Positions 15,057 to 23,413 of a DNA stretch of 64,000 bases are shown in pieces. The number at the start of each line of letters is the position of its first letter. Within the stretch, counting starts at the first letter, position 1. Position numbers and translations under genes: made by a program. The stretch comes from Marinobacter sp. ATCH36 (GTDB lineage: Bacteria > Pseudomonadota > Gammaproteobacteria > Pseudomonadales > Oleiphilaceae): positions 62,001 to 126,000 of the forward strand of contig NZ_JAMJPL010000007.1 in NCBI RefSeq assembly GCF_023555055.1, given 5' to 3'. A model generated the notes under the pieces. The model saw only the letters and a list, made by a program, of their open reading frames with translations, ran no database searches and had not been told where the DNA came from.

Positions 15057-16971
15057 ACAGGTCCTGGTGGTCTACGCGGATGCTCAGACGCTGTTCCCGT
15101 GCCTGTGCCAGCCGATTGTCAAACCATCGCTGCGCCCTCACCTGCTCACCCGGGGACTGCTCCAGTACGGCCTGTTGCCAGCCTTCCAGCAATGCGGTCT
15201 GTAATGCCGACTGTTCCGGTGTGAGTCGCCAGGGGCTGGGAGCTACCGATACCCGATAGCCATAGGTTTGCAGCCGGGTTTGCAGGTACGTGGTTGCGTC
15301 AGGGCCCATGGCGGCACCTGCGCCCTTTTCGCGGTGCTGGTGAGCATTAACCGTTGCCAGTATCCAGTGGTCGTCAGCCTCTGCTGGTGACAATTCAAAC
15401 CGGCCGTCGTAGGTGAGCACAATCAAGAGGCCTGCGCGGCGTGTCGCAACTGCGCTGGCCAGGGCCTTCAGCCATTCCGCCGACATCAGGTCAATCAGTG
15501 CCGAGGCAGTCACCAGCCGGGTATCTTCCGGTATGTGGCTGGATAGTGTCTGAGCCGTCAAATGGCAGGCCTGGATTTCCAGTGGCACGTCCAGGTGCTC
15601 CATGCGTTTTACGGCCAGCGCGAGCAGGTGTTTATCCTGGTCCAGGAGAATCCAGCGTTGGGGCAAGGGCAATGCCGGCACCAGGTGTCGGGCATTGGAT
15701 CCAGTGCCCGTGCCCAGGTCCGCAATCAGCAGCGGAGGCGCATGCTGACCGCCAGCCTTATCCGGAACGCTGTATTCCTTATTCGCCCAGGTCAGAACAT
15801 GTGTCATTAGTGAACGGTTGCGGGCCCGGTGGTCCGCCGGCTCCCGTAGGGTCAGCCAATCGCTGTCAAAGGTGGTCAGGTCGTTTGTTGGCAGAAGGCT
15901 TTCGAGGGCATCCCGGAACTCTCTTGCGGCCTGGCTCCAGCGGCGCAGATATTGTGCTTCCGTTCTCGCCTCCTGTGCTACCCGGGACAATTGTTCCGGG
16001 TTACTCAGCCATTGTTCAAGGCAGGTTCTGAGCCGCGCCGTATCGCCTGCGGGATACTGTCGTGTTCCGGGGCGGTTACCGGTGCTCGCCAGCGCCCCGC
16101 CATCGGTGGTGATGATTGGCAGGCCCGCAGCCTGGGCTTCATCGATGACCATGCCATAGCCTTCATAAACGGACGGCAACACAAAGATGTCCGCACGCTC
16201 ATAGGCGCGAGCCAGTCCAACATCATCCAGTTCCCCTGCCAGTGTGACGCGTTCCTCAAGGCCTTGTTTTTCAACCAGATCCCGGATTTTCTGACCATAG
16301 GCTTCGTCCCGGTCCGTTGAACCTGCCAATGTGCAATGCCATGGCAATTGCTGCAGACCACTCAGGGCCTCGATCAGGTGATGTTGCGCCTTGCGGGGTG
16401 AGAGATGAGCGACACACAGCAGGTTGACAGTACTGCCGGGCACCTTTCCTGCACTACTGGCCCCGGCGACACCTGTGACGGTATCGGCCCCGGGTTCCAC
16501 CACACGAATACGCTGAGCAGGCACGTTATAGTCGCGCAGCCGTTCGGCTGTATGCCGGCTGGTAGTGATCACCCCAGCCACAGCGGCCAGCGCCCTGCGC
16601 TCAACCCTGAACAGCCAGTCACGGGTTTCGGCCGCTAATCCTGTTTCATCCGCCAACGGATGATGCACCAGCGCTACAATCTGCAAACGCCCGGCATGGT
16701 TGGCAATGACATCCGGCAGGGCGCCCATGGCCAGCCCGTCCAGGACAACAATCGAACCGTCGGCAAGGCTCGCCAACAGGCTGTCCATGGCTCTTTCCGC
16801 TTGGTCGTCCGGAATCGGAAAGATGCTGCCCAACCCTTCGCGGAACACTTCCACGCCAATGTCCCTGAGCCCCTCGGCTACCCGGCGGACGTACCGATAG
16901 CCACCGGTATTCTGGTCCGGGTTGCCGGGGACAACAAAGGTTACCGATAGCGGGGCATCAGAGTTTGCCAT
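15025..16971 (-). CDS. Fusion: GT4 glycosyltransferase + SAM-dependent methyltransferase
   Basis: A 648-residue two-domain protein. Residues about 1-360 form a GT-B glycosyltransferase of the GT4 type (N-terminal VTFVVPGNPDQNTGGYRYV; EGYGMVIDEAQAAGLPI carries the E-x7-E sugar-nucleotide site). Residues about 375-648 form a class I methyltransferase (motif I LIADLGTGTGSNA, acidic strand end WILLDQD). The start at 16971 (MANSDAPLS) overlaps the upstream pterin-synthase-like gene by 14 bp; the frame is open to 16992. One polypeptide carrying both activities implies that the same molecule is glycosylated and methylated. Acceptor unknown. Confidence 0.87.
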   Translation of the reverse strand: MANSDAPLSVTFVVPGNPDQNTGGYRYVRRVAEGLRDIGVEVFREGLGSIFPIPDDQAERAMDSLLASLADGSIVVLDGLAMGALPDVIANHAGRLQIVALVHHPLADETGLAAETRDWLFRVERRALAAVAGVITTSRHTAERLRDYNVPAQRIRVVEPGADTVTGVAGASSAGKVPGSTVNLLCVAHLSPRKAQHHLIEALSGLQQLPWHCTLAGSTDRDEAYGQKIRDLVEKQGLEERVTLAGELDDVGLARAYERADIFVLPSVYEGYGMVIDEAQAAGLPIITTDGGALASTGNRPGTRQYPAGDTARLRTCLEQWLSNPEQLSRVAQEARTEAQYLRRWSQAAREFRDALESLLPTNDLTTFDSDWLTLREPADHRARNRSLMTHVLTWANKEYSVPDKAGGQHAPPLLIADLGTGTGSNARHLVPALPLPQRWILLDQDKHLLALAVKRMEHLDVPLEIQACHLTAQTLSSHIPEDTRLVTASALIDLMSAEWLKALASAVATRRAGLLIVLTYDGRFELSPAEADDHWILATVNAHQHREKGAGAAMGPDATTYLQTRLQTYGYRVSVAPSPWRLTPEQSALQTALLEGWQQAVLEQSPGEQVRAQRWFDNRLAQAREQRLSIRVDHQDLFAWPAYEGYR

Positions 16972-17356
16972 GGTAACTGGCCCAGGCAACATGAGACTCG
17001 CCGAGGGTGACTTTCATGGCGCACAGGCCTTTTCCGGTCTCTCCCAGCCTGCCCTGTTGTATGGCAGCCGCCATGCGGTCAAATACCGTGGCCGCCATGA
17101 ATTCCGTGGTGGTATTACGGTCGGCGAACTCTTCGATATCATCCAGGTTTTTCATGTTGAACTCAGCAATGACCTTAGACAACACGCTGGAAGCCAGCCC
17201 GATATCGACAATCAGATCATCGCTGTCGAGGGTTTCCCGCTCGAAGGTAACATCAACAACGTAAGTGGCGCCGTGCAGGCCCTGCGCCGGGCCAAAGATC
17301 TCTCCGTTGAAGCTGTGGGCGATCATCATGTGATCCCTGACGGTAAGACTGAACAT
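16958..17356 (-). CDS. 6-pyruvoyl-tetrahydropterin synthase/QueD-like protein with altered active site
   Basis: A 132-aa T-fold protein of the PTPS/QueD family. Recognisable are the first zinc His (H14 in MIAHSF), the HG of the second (H28-G29), the NTTTE segment (81-85; usually NPT-S/A-E) and the C-terminal Glu120 in TLGESHVAW. However, the family C-x3-HGH motif reads AQGLHGATY: the catalytic Cys is absent (Ala24) and the third zinc His is Ala30. The LDH catalytic His reads LDD (71-73). The fold is therefore PTPS-like but the canonical reaction is unlikely. It lies between the MDR dehydrogenase (32 bp gap) and the glycosyltransferase-methyltransferase gene. Confidence 0.82.
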   Translation of the reverse strand: MFSLTVRDHMMIAHSFNGEIFGPAQGLHGATYVVDVTFERETLDSDDLIVDIGLASSVLSKVIAEFNMKNLDDIEEFADRNTTTEFMAATVFDRMAAAIQQGRLGETGKGLCAMKVTLGESHVAWASYHGKL

Positions 17357-17388
17357 AGGGTTACTTTCCTCTATACGAGTGCGTGATT

Positions 17389-18405
17389 TCAGCGATGGTT
17401 ATAAACAATACGATGGCACAGGGTTTCTGCGGCAGAAGGCCCGAAACGATTTATGTCCGGGCCGCCTGCCAGCGCGGGCATTAGTTCGGGCAGCGACTCG
17501 AACGGACTTTCACCAGTGATAAGGCTATCCAGCACATCGTCCCGCAACAGGTTCAGTGCGAGAGCCATGCGGTCACGATACTGCCAGCGTGGCACCTGTA
17601 AGGGATTTAGATGGCCCACCTGGCTTGAACGGATGGTCAGGCGGCGTGAATGGAAAGCCTGGCCAAGAGGCACCGGCACGGTCTGACTTCCGTACCAGCT
17701 CATTTCGATAATACGCCCTTCCATACCGACCAGTTGCAGGGCGGATTCAAGACCTGCCGGGTGGCCGCTGGCATGAATCACCAGGTCATGGTCATCCTGC
17801 TCGCAATGGGTCTGGAAATCGAGGCCCAGCAAGTCAGCGACCGCCTTCCGACCCGGGTTGGTGTCCAGTGCCGTGACGCGGGTGCCTGGTATCCGGCTGG
17901 CCAGCCATGCCACTAACAGGCCCACAACCCCCAGGCCCACCACCGCAATACGGTCACCAACTTTCGGGGCAGCGTCCCACAAGCCGTTAACAGCCGTTTC
18001 CATGTTCGCCGCCAACACCGCTCTGCCTGCAGGCAGACCATCGGGCAAGGGCACAACCGCCGAAGCCGGAACCCGGTAGTGGGTCTGGTGGGGAAACAGG
18101 CAGAACACCTGCTTCCCTTCCAGACGGTCAGGGCCCGAGGTCACCTGCCCGACACTGGCATAGCCGTATTTCACCGGGAACGGAAAATCACCCTCCTGGA
18201 ACGGTGCCCGCATCGTGAGGTACTCGGATTCCGGCACCTGGTTACCGAACACCAGGGATTCGGTTCCGCGACTTATACCTGAATACAGCGCCCGGACCTC
18301 AACCGCCGGATCGTCTGCGGTTGCCACGGCCGGGGGATGATGATCGAACGTGCCCTCGCGGATCGCCCCTTCCAGGGGACCGGTGACCCAGAATGCGTTT
18401 GTCAT
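17389..18405 (-). CDS. MDR-family (zinc-type alcohol dehydrogenase-like) oxidoreductase lacking zinc ligands
   Basis: A 338-aa medium-chain dehydrogenase/reductase. The Rossmann fold is clear (VVGLGVVGLLVAWL, then Asp in TALDTNP, suggesting NAD(H) preference). The usual catalytic-zinc Cys segment (CGICGTD) reads SGISRGTES and the GHE segment reads KYGYASVG, so catalytic zinc is not expected; the structural-zinc cysteines are also missing. The overall style resembles BchC-like dehydrogenases. The start at 18405 (MTNAFWVTG) has AAGGAAAC upstream; the frame runs open to 18582 across a divergent promoter region, which I reject. It is the first gene of the minus-strand half of the cluster. Confidence 0.85.
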   Translation of the reverse strand: MTNAFWVTGPLEGAIREGTFDHHPPAVATADDPAVEVRALYSGISRGTESLVFGNQVPESEYLTMRAPFQEGDFPFPVKYGYASVGQVTSGPDRLEGKQVFCLFPHQTHYRVPASAVVPLPDGLPAGRAVLAANMETAVNGLWDAAPKVGDRIAVVGLGVVGLLVAWLASRIPGTRVTALDTNPGRKAVADLLGLDFQTHCEQDDHDLVIHASGHPAGLESALQLVGMEGRIIEMSWYGSQTVPVPLGQAFHSRRLTIRSSQVGHLNPLQVPRWQYRDRMALALNLLRDDVLDSLITGESPFESLPELMPALAGGPDINRFGPSAAETLCHRIVYNHR

Positions 18406-18476
18406 ATCGTCTGTTTCCTTACAGCGCACGTAAGCAACTATAGTGCATAAAGAAGCACATACGCAGAGGTTGAGTG

Positions 18477-19196
18477 ATGGATTCCCGAACCCGGACAATT
18501 GATCTGCCCCTGGCCGTCGACCTGGCCTGGGGGGCTTGCCTGACTGCCGTTCTGGTGATAGCTGCGGGCACCGGGTTTGCATTGCCTATGGCTTTTTACC
18601 TTACCGCAGCGTTGCTGTACTTGGCCATTGCCGCTCCTGTCCTCTACTACTGGCCTTCTGGCCGCGACTTTGGATGGGCCAACCGGGCCACTCTGGTAAG
18701 AGCCGCACTGATTGTAACGCTGATTGGCCTTGCACCTTTTATCGCCGGCCTTGGGAACTGGTTGTGGTTGTATGGGTCACTCTGTTTACTGGCTCTGGTA
18801 CTGGACGGGGTTGATGGCGCCATTGCCAGGGCCACCCACTCCACAACCGAGTTTGGTGCCCGTTTTGATATGGAGCTGGATGCCCTGTTCATCCTCGGGC
18901 TCTGTGTTGCGGTGATAGCACTGGAAAAAGCCGGCGGCTGGGTGCTGGCCCTCGGGCTGATGCGTTATGCATTCGTGGCCGCGGGCCACTGGCTGGAGTT
19001 CATGAAGCTGCCGTTACCGGAAAGCTTTCGACGTAAAACCGTGTGTGTCTGGCAGGTGGTAACCCTGATGATTGCCATTCTGCCCATCACCTCCACGGTT
19101 TTTGCAACCTGGACACTCGCAACCGCTCTGGCGCTACTGTGTTATTCGTTCGCAACGGATCTGCGCTGGCTTTTTCAAACCGGGAGACAGTCATGA
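18477..19196 (+). CDS. CDP-alcohol phosphatidyltransferase family protein
   Basis: A 239-aa integral membrane protein with the complete CDP-alcohol phosphotransferase motif D-x2-DG-x2-AR-x8-G-x3-D-x3-D: D110, D113, G114, A117, R118, G127, D131 and D135 (LDGVDGAIAR, then FGARFDMELDA). About six hydrophobic spans. Such enzymes transfer a phospho-alcohol from a CDP-linked donor to a lipid or inositol-type acceptor. The ATG at 18477 is preferred over an overlapping GTG at 18474; GAGGTTGAG lies upstream. It is divergent from the MDR dehydrogenase (71-bp gap) and overlaps yceI (ATGA), placing lipid chemistry in the same cluster as the pterin-like and sugar-transfer genes. Confidence 0.88.
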   Translation: MDSRTRTIDLPLAVDLAWGACLTAVLVIAAGTGFALPMAFYLTAALLYLAIAAPVLYYWPSGRDFGWANRATLVRAALIVTLIGLAPFIAGLGNWLWLYGSLCLLALVLDGVDGAIARATHSTTEFGARFDMELDALFILGLCVAVIALEKAGGWVLALGLMRYAFVAAGHWLEFMKLPLPESFRRKTVCVWQVVTLMIAILPITSTVFATWTLATALALLCYSFATDLRWLFQTGRQS

Positions 19197-19807
19197 AACA
19201 CTCTATCTCAGCCGCGGTTATCGCAACCGCCTCGGCCGCCAGCCTTGCACTGGCCAGCTCCTCTGCGTTGGCCGAGCCGGCAACCTACGTGCTCGACGAT
19301 GAGCATTTCTCCATGGCTTTCGAGATCATGCATATCGGTTATGCGCCTGTCATGGGAATGTTCCGCGATGTGGAGGGGCAGTTTGAGTACGATGAGGAAG
19401 AGAAAAAACTCACATCCGGAAAGGTGACCTTCAAGAGCAAAAGCGTATTCACCAACCACGACAAGCGGGACAATCATCTGCGCAACCAGGACTTCCTCAA
19501 CAGCGGTCAATTTCCCGATATTGTGTTCGAAGTGACGGGATTTGAAACCACCGGAGATAACACCGGCATCGTCACCGGCGACCTGACCCTGCTGGGCCAG
19601 ACGCGGCCGGTGGATTTGGACGTTACACTCAACAAAGCCGCCGAGTACCCTATTGGCCATAAGGAATACACCCTGGGCCTGACGGCAGAAACCACCATCA
19701 ACCGCAGCGACTGGGGGATGACCTACGGCATTGAGAATGACCTGGTAGGCGACGAAGTGCGCCTGCGCTTCGGGCTGGAAGCGATTCGCGAATCAGGGTG
19801 GTTCTGA
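19193..19807 (+). CDS. YceI-family periplasmic protein
   Basis: A 204-aa exported protein with a Sec signal peptide (cleaved near SSSALA-EPATY, residue 27) followed by the YceI lipocalin-like barrel. Family landmarks: YVLDDEHFSMAFEIMHIG, GMFRDVEGQFEYDEE, NHDKRDNHLRNQDFL, FPDIVFEVTGF and GDLTLLGQTRPVDLDV. YceI proteins bind polyisoprenoid or fatty-acyl chains. The start overlaps the stop of the CDP-alcohol phosphatidyltransferase gene (ATGA), so the two are co-translated. A lipid-binding periplasmic partner of the upstream enzyme is plausible. Confidence 0.92.
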   Translation: MKHSISAAVIATASAASLALASSSALAEPATYVLDDEHFSMAFEIMHIGYAPVMGMFRDVEGQFEYDEEEKKLTSGKVTFKSKSVFTNHDKRDNHLRNQDFLNSGQFPDIVFEVTGFETTGDNTGIVTGDLTLLGQTRPVDLDVTLNKAAEYPIGHKEYTLGLTAETTINRSDWGMTYGIENDLVGDEVRLRFGLEAIRESGWF

Positions 19808-19890
19808 GCCATTTTTCCCCCGCCATGATAGACTCCGCCGCTGTCCCGCTGTTGGCCGGGCCCAGTCAATCCTCTGCAAGGCGGTTGTGA

Positions 19891-20847
19891 ATGCCCCTCT
19901 CGAACACCCATAAATCCGACCTGCTTCTGGTTATCGTGACCATTATGGCCGCTATAAGCTGGATGTTTTCCAAGGAAGCGGTGCTGCTGATGCCGCCGCT
20001 GATGTTTATGGCGATTCGTTTTTTGCTGGCCGGCTCCATACTGGCGACTATTGCATGGCCCTCACTGAGACGTCTCAGTGTAGACCAGGTTAAACGCAGC
20101 GTTGGCGTGGGGATGGTGTTCGGGGTTGCCATGAGCTGCTGGGTGATGGGACTGTTTCATGCCAGCCATGTTGGAGAAAGCGCCTTTCTGACCAGCCTGG
20201 GCGTGGTGATAGTGCCGGTAATTGCCCGGGTTATTTTCGGGGAAGAGCAACCCCTGAGTACCTGGTTTGCGATTCCGGTGGCTGTTGGCGGGCTGGCACT
20301 GTTGTCTTTGAAGAACGGCTTCCGGCCGGAAATCGGGCAGCTGTTCTTCGTTGGCGCGGCGTTTATATTTGCGCTGTATTTTACGCTGAACACCCGTGCA
20401 GCCAACCAGCGCACTGTGGTCAACCGCAAAGGTGAGACGGTGGAAAAGCACCGAGTGCCCGCCCTGCCCCTGACCAGCATTGCCCTGCTCACCGTGGGTA
20501 CCTTCACGCTGATCGAATCCACCTTACTTGAGCCCTGGACGCCGACGCTGGAGAACTTCTCTGGAGTGCTTGCCCTATGGATCGTTGCCAGCGCCGTCGT
20601 CGGCACCGCTGGCCGTTTCCTGCTTCAGACCTATGCCCAGAGCCTCTCTGCCCACAGCCATGGGGTCGTCATTCTGGTGCTGGAACCGGTGTGGGTCGCA
20701 CTTTTTGCCGCCGGCTGGTTCAGCGAAACCATGTCCACTACCCAGCTCGCCGGCTGCGGGCTGATTTTCCTGGCCCTGCTGATCAATCGCTGGGGAGTGA
20801 TCAGCAGGGCGGTAAAAGGCTGGACCAGAAAGCAGAAAACCATCTGA
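19891..20847 (+). CDS. DMT-superfamily transporter (EamA domains)
   Basis: A 318-aa inner-membrane protein with about ten spans in two EamA repeats (residues ~12-150 and ~175-305). Typical segments: FMAIRFLLAGSILA, FLTSLGVVIVPVIARVIFGE and HGVVILVLEPVWVALFAAGWF. A polar insert (about 168-190, NTRAANQRTVVNRKGETVEKH) separates the repeats and is longer than usual. Family members export metabolites or amino acids; the substrate cannot be predicted. It is 83 bp downstream of yceI and may be a separate unit. Confidence 0.88.
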   Translation: MPLSNTHKSDLLLVIVTIMAAISWMFSKEAVLLMPPLMFMAIRFLLAGSILATIAWPSLRRLSVDQVKRSVGVGMVFGVAMSCWVMGLFHASHVGESAFLTSLGVVIVPVIARVIFGEEQPLSTWFAIPVAVGGLALLSLKNGFRPEIGQLFFVGAAFIFALYFTLNTRAANQRTVVNRKGETVEKHRVPALPLTSIALLTVGTFTLIESTLLEPWTPTLENFSGVLALWIVASAVVGTAGRFLLQTYAQSLSAHSHGVVILVLEPVWVALFAAGWFSETMSTTQLAGCGLIFLALLINRWGVISRAVKGWTRKQKTI

Positions 20848-20902
20848 AAGAGGTTGACCACGCCCATCGGAATCAGTATATTTCCTCCCCGTTGCAGAAC
20901 AC

Positions 20903-20979
<77 letters not shown>

Positions 20980-20989
20980 AAATTCCTGA

Positions 20990-21142
20990 TTAAAGCCAGT
21001 TAGTTACGGGTGACCGTATTAACTGGCTTTTTTCGTTTAGAGATATTCTGGAAATATCTTCATCCGTCTTCAGGTGCTCTGCCACATCAAACGGCCGGAC
21101 ACCGTATTTCTTCATTGCATCTTGATTAATAGCCATCGTCAT
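20990..21142 (-). pseudogene. Remnant of an addiction-module antidote (HigA-like) gene
   Basis: The minus-strand reading frame from ATG 21142 (second ATG 21136) reads MTMAINQDAMKKYGVRPFDV, then AEHLKTDEDIS. This matches the N-terminus of 'probable addiction module antidote' proteins (FDVAEHL, then DEDIAAYL). After DEDIS the match stops, and the remaining codons translate the tRNA terminator, so only about 35 of the usual ~95-100 residues remain. The break lies near 21040-21050, at the junction with the tRNA flank. No toxin partner is present. It looks like debris of a mobile element inserted beside tRNA-Val. Confidence 0.6.
20992..21033 (+). terminator. Rho-independent terminator after tRNA-Val
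   Basis: Stem AAAGCCAGTTA (20992-21002) pairs with TAACTGGCTTT (21020-21030) and is followed by a T-run to 21033. It stands 13 bp after the tRNA. Confidence 0.8.
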
Positions 21143-21257
21143 CAACCTGCGTGTAATAAACCCGGTACCCTGGGCGATGGGCGAGGCACAAGCATTTGCG
21201 CCATACTTCTGCCGCGCGCTCCTGGTGACACAAAAAACTGTCTTAAACACTCAAACG

Positions 21258-21286
21258 CTGTCAGGCAGAGCTGGCATATGTATAAT
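21258..21286 (+). promoter_or_regulatory. Candidate sigma-70 promoter of the Kai/c-di-GMP operon
   Basis: CTGTCA (21258-21263, four of six matches to the -35 consensus), a 17-bp spacer and a perfect TATAAT (21281-21286). Transcription would start near 21293, about 26 bases before the ATG at 21319. Confidence 0.45.
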
Positions 21287-21318
21287 TGCAGCGCTGTTTG
21301 TCCCCGGTAGAGCGTTTT

Positions 21319-23400
21319 ATGGCAAGTGATACAACCCGCTTCACGTTATCCCAAAAGCATCCGGACCTGGCCGGTTTGTCATTGGACGACGATCACCTGT
21401 GCTGTATTTTGGGTTCTGGTTACCGCTATTTATGGGCAAACCGCAAATACGGCCTTGCGTATGGATTAGAGTTGAATAGTGTTCACAAATACACTGTACA
21501 AGATGTGTTCAGTTCAGAGTACTTCCAGCAAACCCTCCAACCAACGCTAGACCTTTGTTTCAATGGAATCGTTCAGCGCTACAAAACCGACCATGAGTTA
21601 ATCGGGTTGGGTCTACGCGCGTTAGACGTCCGCTATTACCCCGTGGAGTTGGCAGGAGTCCCAGAGCGACTTGTCGCGGTGTTGATTAGTGACATAACCA
21701 AGGTTCATGAGGACCAGCAGCAACTGCGCAAGCTGGCACAAATTGTAGAGCAGAGCCCAGCCCCGACAGCAGTCACCAACCTTGCAGGCAAGATTGAATA
21801 TGTTAATCCTGCCTTTGAGCGAATTTCAGGCTACCGTCAGTCGGAATTGCTGGGCAACACGCCCGCTCGCATTCAAAGCGGCTATACCTCCAAGTCGGCC
21901 TACCAGGAACTGTGGAACACAATCACCAGTGGGCAAGTCTGGACCGGCGAACTGCAAAACCGTCGCAAAGACGGCCGCCTGTACTGGGAATCCGAGGTGA
22001 TTTCGCCACTCAAGGATGATGCCGGAAACATCACACACTATGTGGCCGTCAAGCAGGACATTACTTCACTGAAACAAGCTCAGCAGAAGCTCAGCCTGCT
22101 TGCCTATACGGACAATTTAACCGGCCTGCAAAACCGCAATGGCTTTAGTCGTCAGCTCGAAAGACGCATCGAGGAACACCCATGGAATCCTGAGGGCGCC
22201 GTGGTTGCGATCGATATTGCCGGCCTTCGGGATATCAATGACGTTTATGGTTATGAGATTGGCGACCGGTTGTTAACTCAATTCGGACAACGTTTGTCAG
22301 CCATTTCTGAAAATACTGATTTAGCCGGGCGTATCGGCGGCGACGAGTTTATGGTGCTGATTGTTCCGGGATCTGGCAGCTCACTGGATGATTGTCTGGA
22401 TAGTGCCCTTAAGACGCTTTTCCCCGCTTTCGAGTTTGACGGTATCGACATCGGAGTAAAGTTACGAGTTGGCTACACACGTCTTGGCGAGAACAAACGC
22501 TCGGTAGAGCATTTATTACGCGAGGCGGAAAGAGCCTTGGCCCTTCATCGTGAAGAGCCCTCTCTACCCTGGATTGCCTACAGTGAAAGGATTCAGAAGA
22601 ATACCGATAAGCGCTTGGCGATGACTCGTGAACTGCGACAGGCACTGGCCGAAAATCAGCTGGAGCTCCATTTTCAGCCGAAAGTGGATCTGGCCACCGG
22701 CACTCTGATTGCCTGCGAAGCGCTCCTGCGATGGAATCATCCTAAGCGAGGGCTTATCTCACCCGGAGAATTCATACCCATTGCCGAGCAGAGCCAGTTA
22801 ATCGCACCGATCGGTGATTGGGTGCTACGTCGTGCCTGTCAGCACCTGCGAGAGTGGCGAGATGCCGGCCTTGAACCCGTTCGGGTGGCGGTCAACGTGT
22901 CGATCGTTCAGTTCCAGATGAGTGATTTTGCCAGCCGGGTTCAGACTGTTCTGGATCAATCCGAAGTTAAACCGGAAGAACTCGCGCTGGAGGTAACCGA
23001 AAGCGTCTTTGGGAAGGAATCGGACACTCTACTCAATCAAATGTACAAATTGCGGGATATGGGAGTTTGGCTTTCGCTGGATGATTTCGGTACCGGCTAC
23101 TCCTCATTGCTGTACTTAAATCGTTACCCCTTCAACGAGATCAAAATTGATCAGGGGTTTGTATTCAGTTTGCTGAGCGATTCCTTTAGCCAACACATCG
23201 TCGAGACGGTGATAATGCTGGCCAAAGCCCTGGACGCAGAAGTCATAGCAGAGGGAATAGAGTCTGCGGCTATTGCCGATAAGTTGAAGGATATGGGTTG
23301 TTATTCCGGTCAGGGTTTTTTTTACAGCATGCCGCTTGAAGCGGAGGATTTTCGTTGGTTGTTAGAACAGCGCAGTAAATTGCCTCTCACAGCCGTTTAA
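21319..23400 (+). CDS. PAS-PAS-GGDEF-EAL cyclic-di-GMP signalling protein
   Basis: A 693-aa cytoplasmic protein without membrane segments. Two PAS domains come first (about 15-130 and 140-265; the second has NPAFERISGYRQSELLG and a PAC end, HYVAVKQDIT). A GGDEF domain follows (about 275-435, with intact RIGGDEF), then EAL (about 445-690). EAL residues are present: CEALLRWNHP, EVTESVF, DDFGTGYSS, KIDQGFV and EGIES. The inhibitory-site Arg of GGDEF is missing (ENTD instead of RxxD). Both activities are thus possible, with phosphodiesterase very likely. The ATG at 21319 is chosen over an upstream extension to 21286. It is the first gene of the Kai-like group and ends 13 bp before kaiC. Confidence 0.92.
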   Translation: MASDTTRFTLSQKHPDLAGLSLDDDHLCCILGSGYRYLWANRKYGLAYGLELNSVHKYTVQDVFSSEYFQQTLQPTLDLCFNGIVQRYKTDHELIGLGLRALDVRYYPVELAGVPERLVAVLISDITKVHEDQQQLRKLAQIVEQSPAPTAVTNLAGKIEYVNPAFERISGYRQSELLGNTPARIQSGYTSKSAYQELWNTITSGQVWTGELQNRRKDGRLYWESEVISPLKDDAGNITHYVAVKQDITSLKQAQQKLSLLAYTDNLTGLQNRNGFSRQLERRIEEHPWNPEGAVVAIDIAGLRDINDVYGYEIGDRLLTQFGQRLSAISENTDLAGRIGGDEFMVLIVPGSGSSLDDCLDSALKTLFPAFEFDGIDIGVKLRVGYTRLGENKRSVEHLLREAERALALHREEPSLPWIAYSERIQKNTDKRLAMTRELRQALAENQLELHFQPKVDLATGTLIACEALLRWNHPKRGLISPGEFIPIAEQSQLIAPIGDWVLRRACQHLREWRDAGLEPVRVAVNVSIVQFQMSDFASRVQTVLDQSEVKPEELALEVTESVFGKESDTLLNQMYKLRDMGVWLSLDDFGTGYSSLLYLNRYPFNEIKIDQGFVFSLLSDSFSQHIVETVIMLAKALDAEVIAEGIESAAIADKLKDMGCYSGQGFFYSMPLEAEDFRWLLEQRSKLPLTAV

Positions 23401-23413
23401 AGCGATCAGCAGG

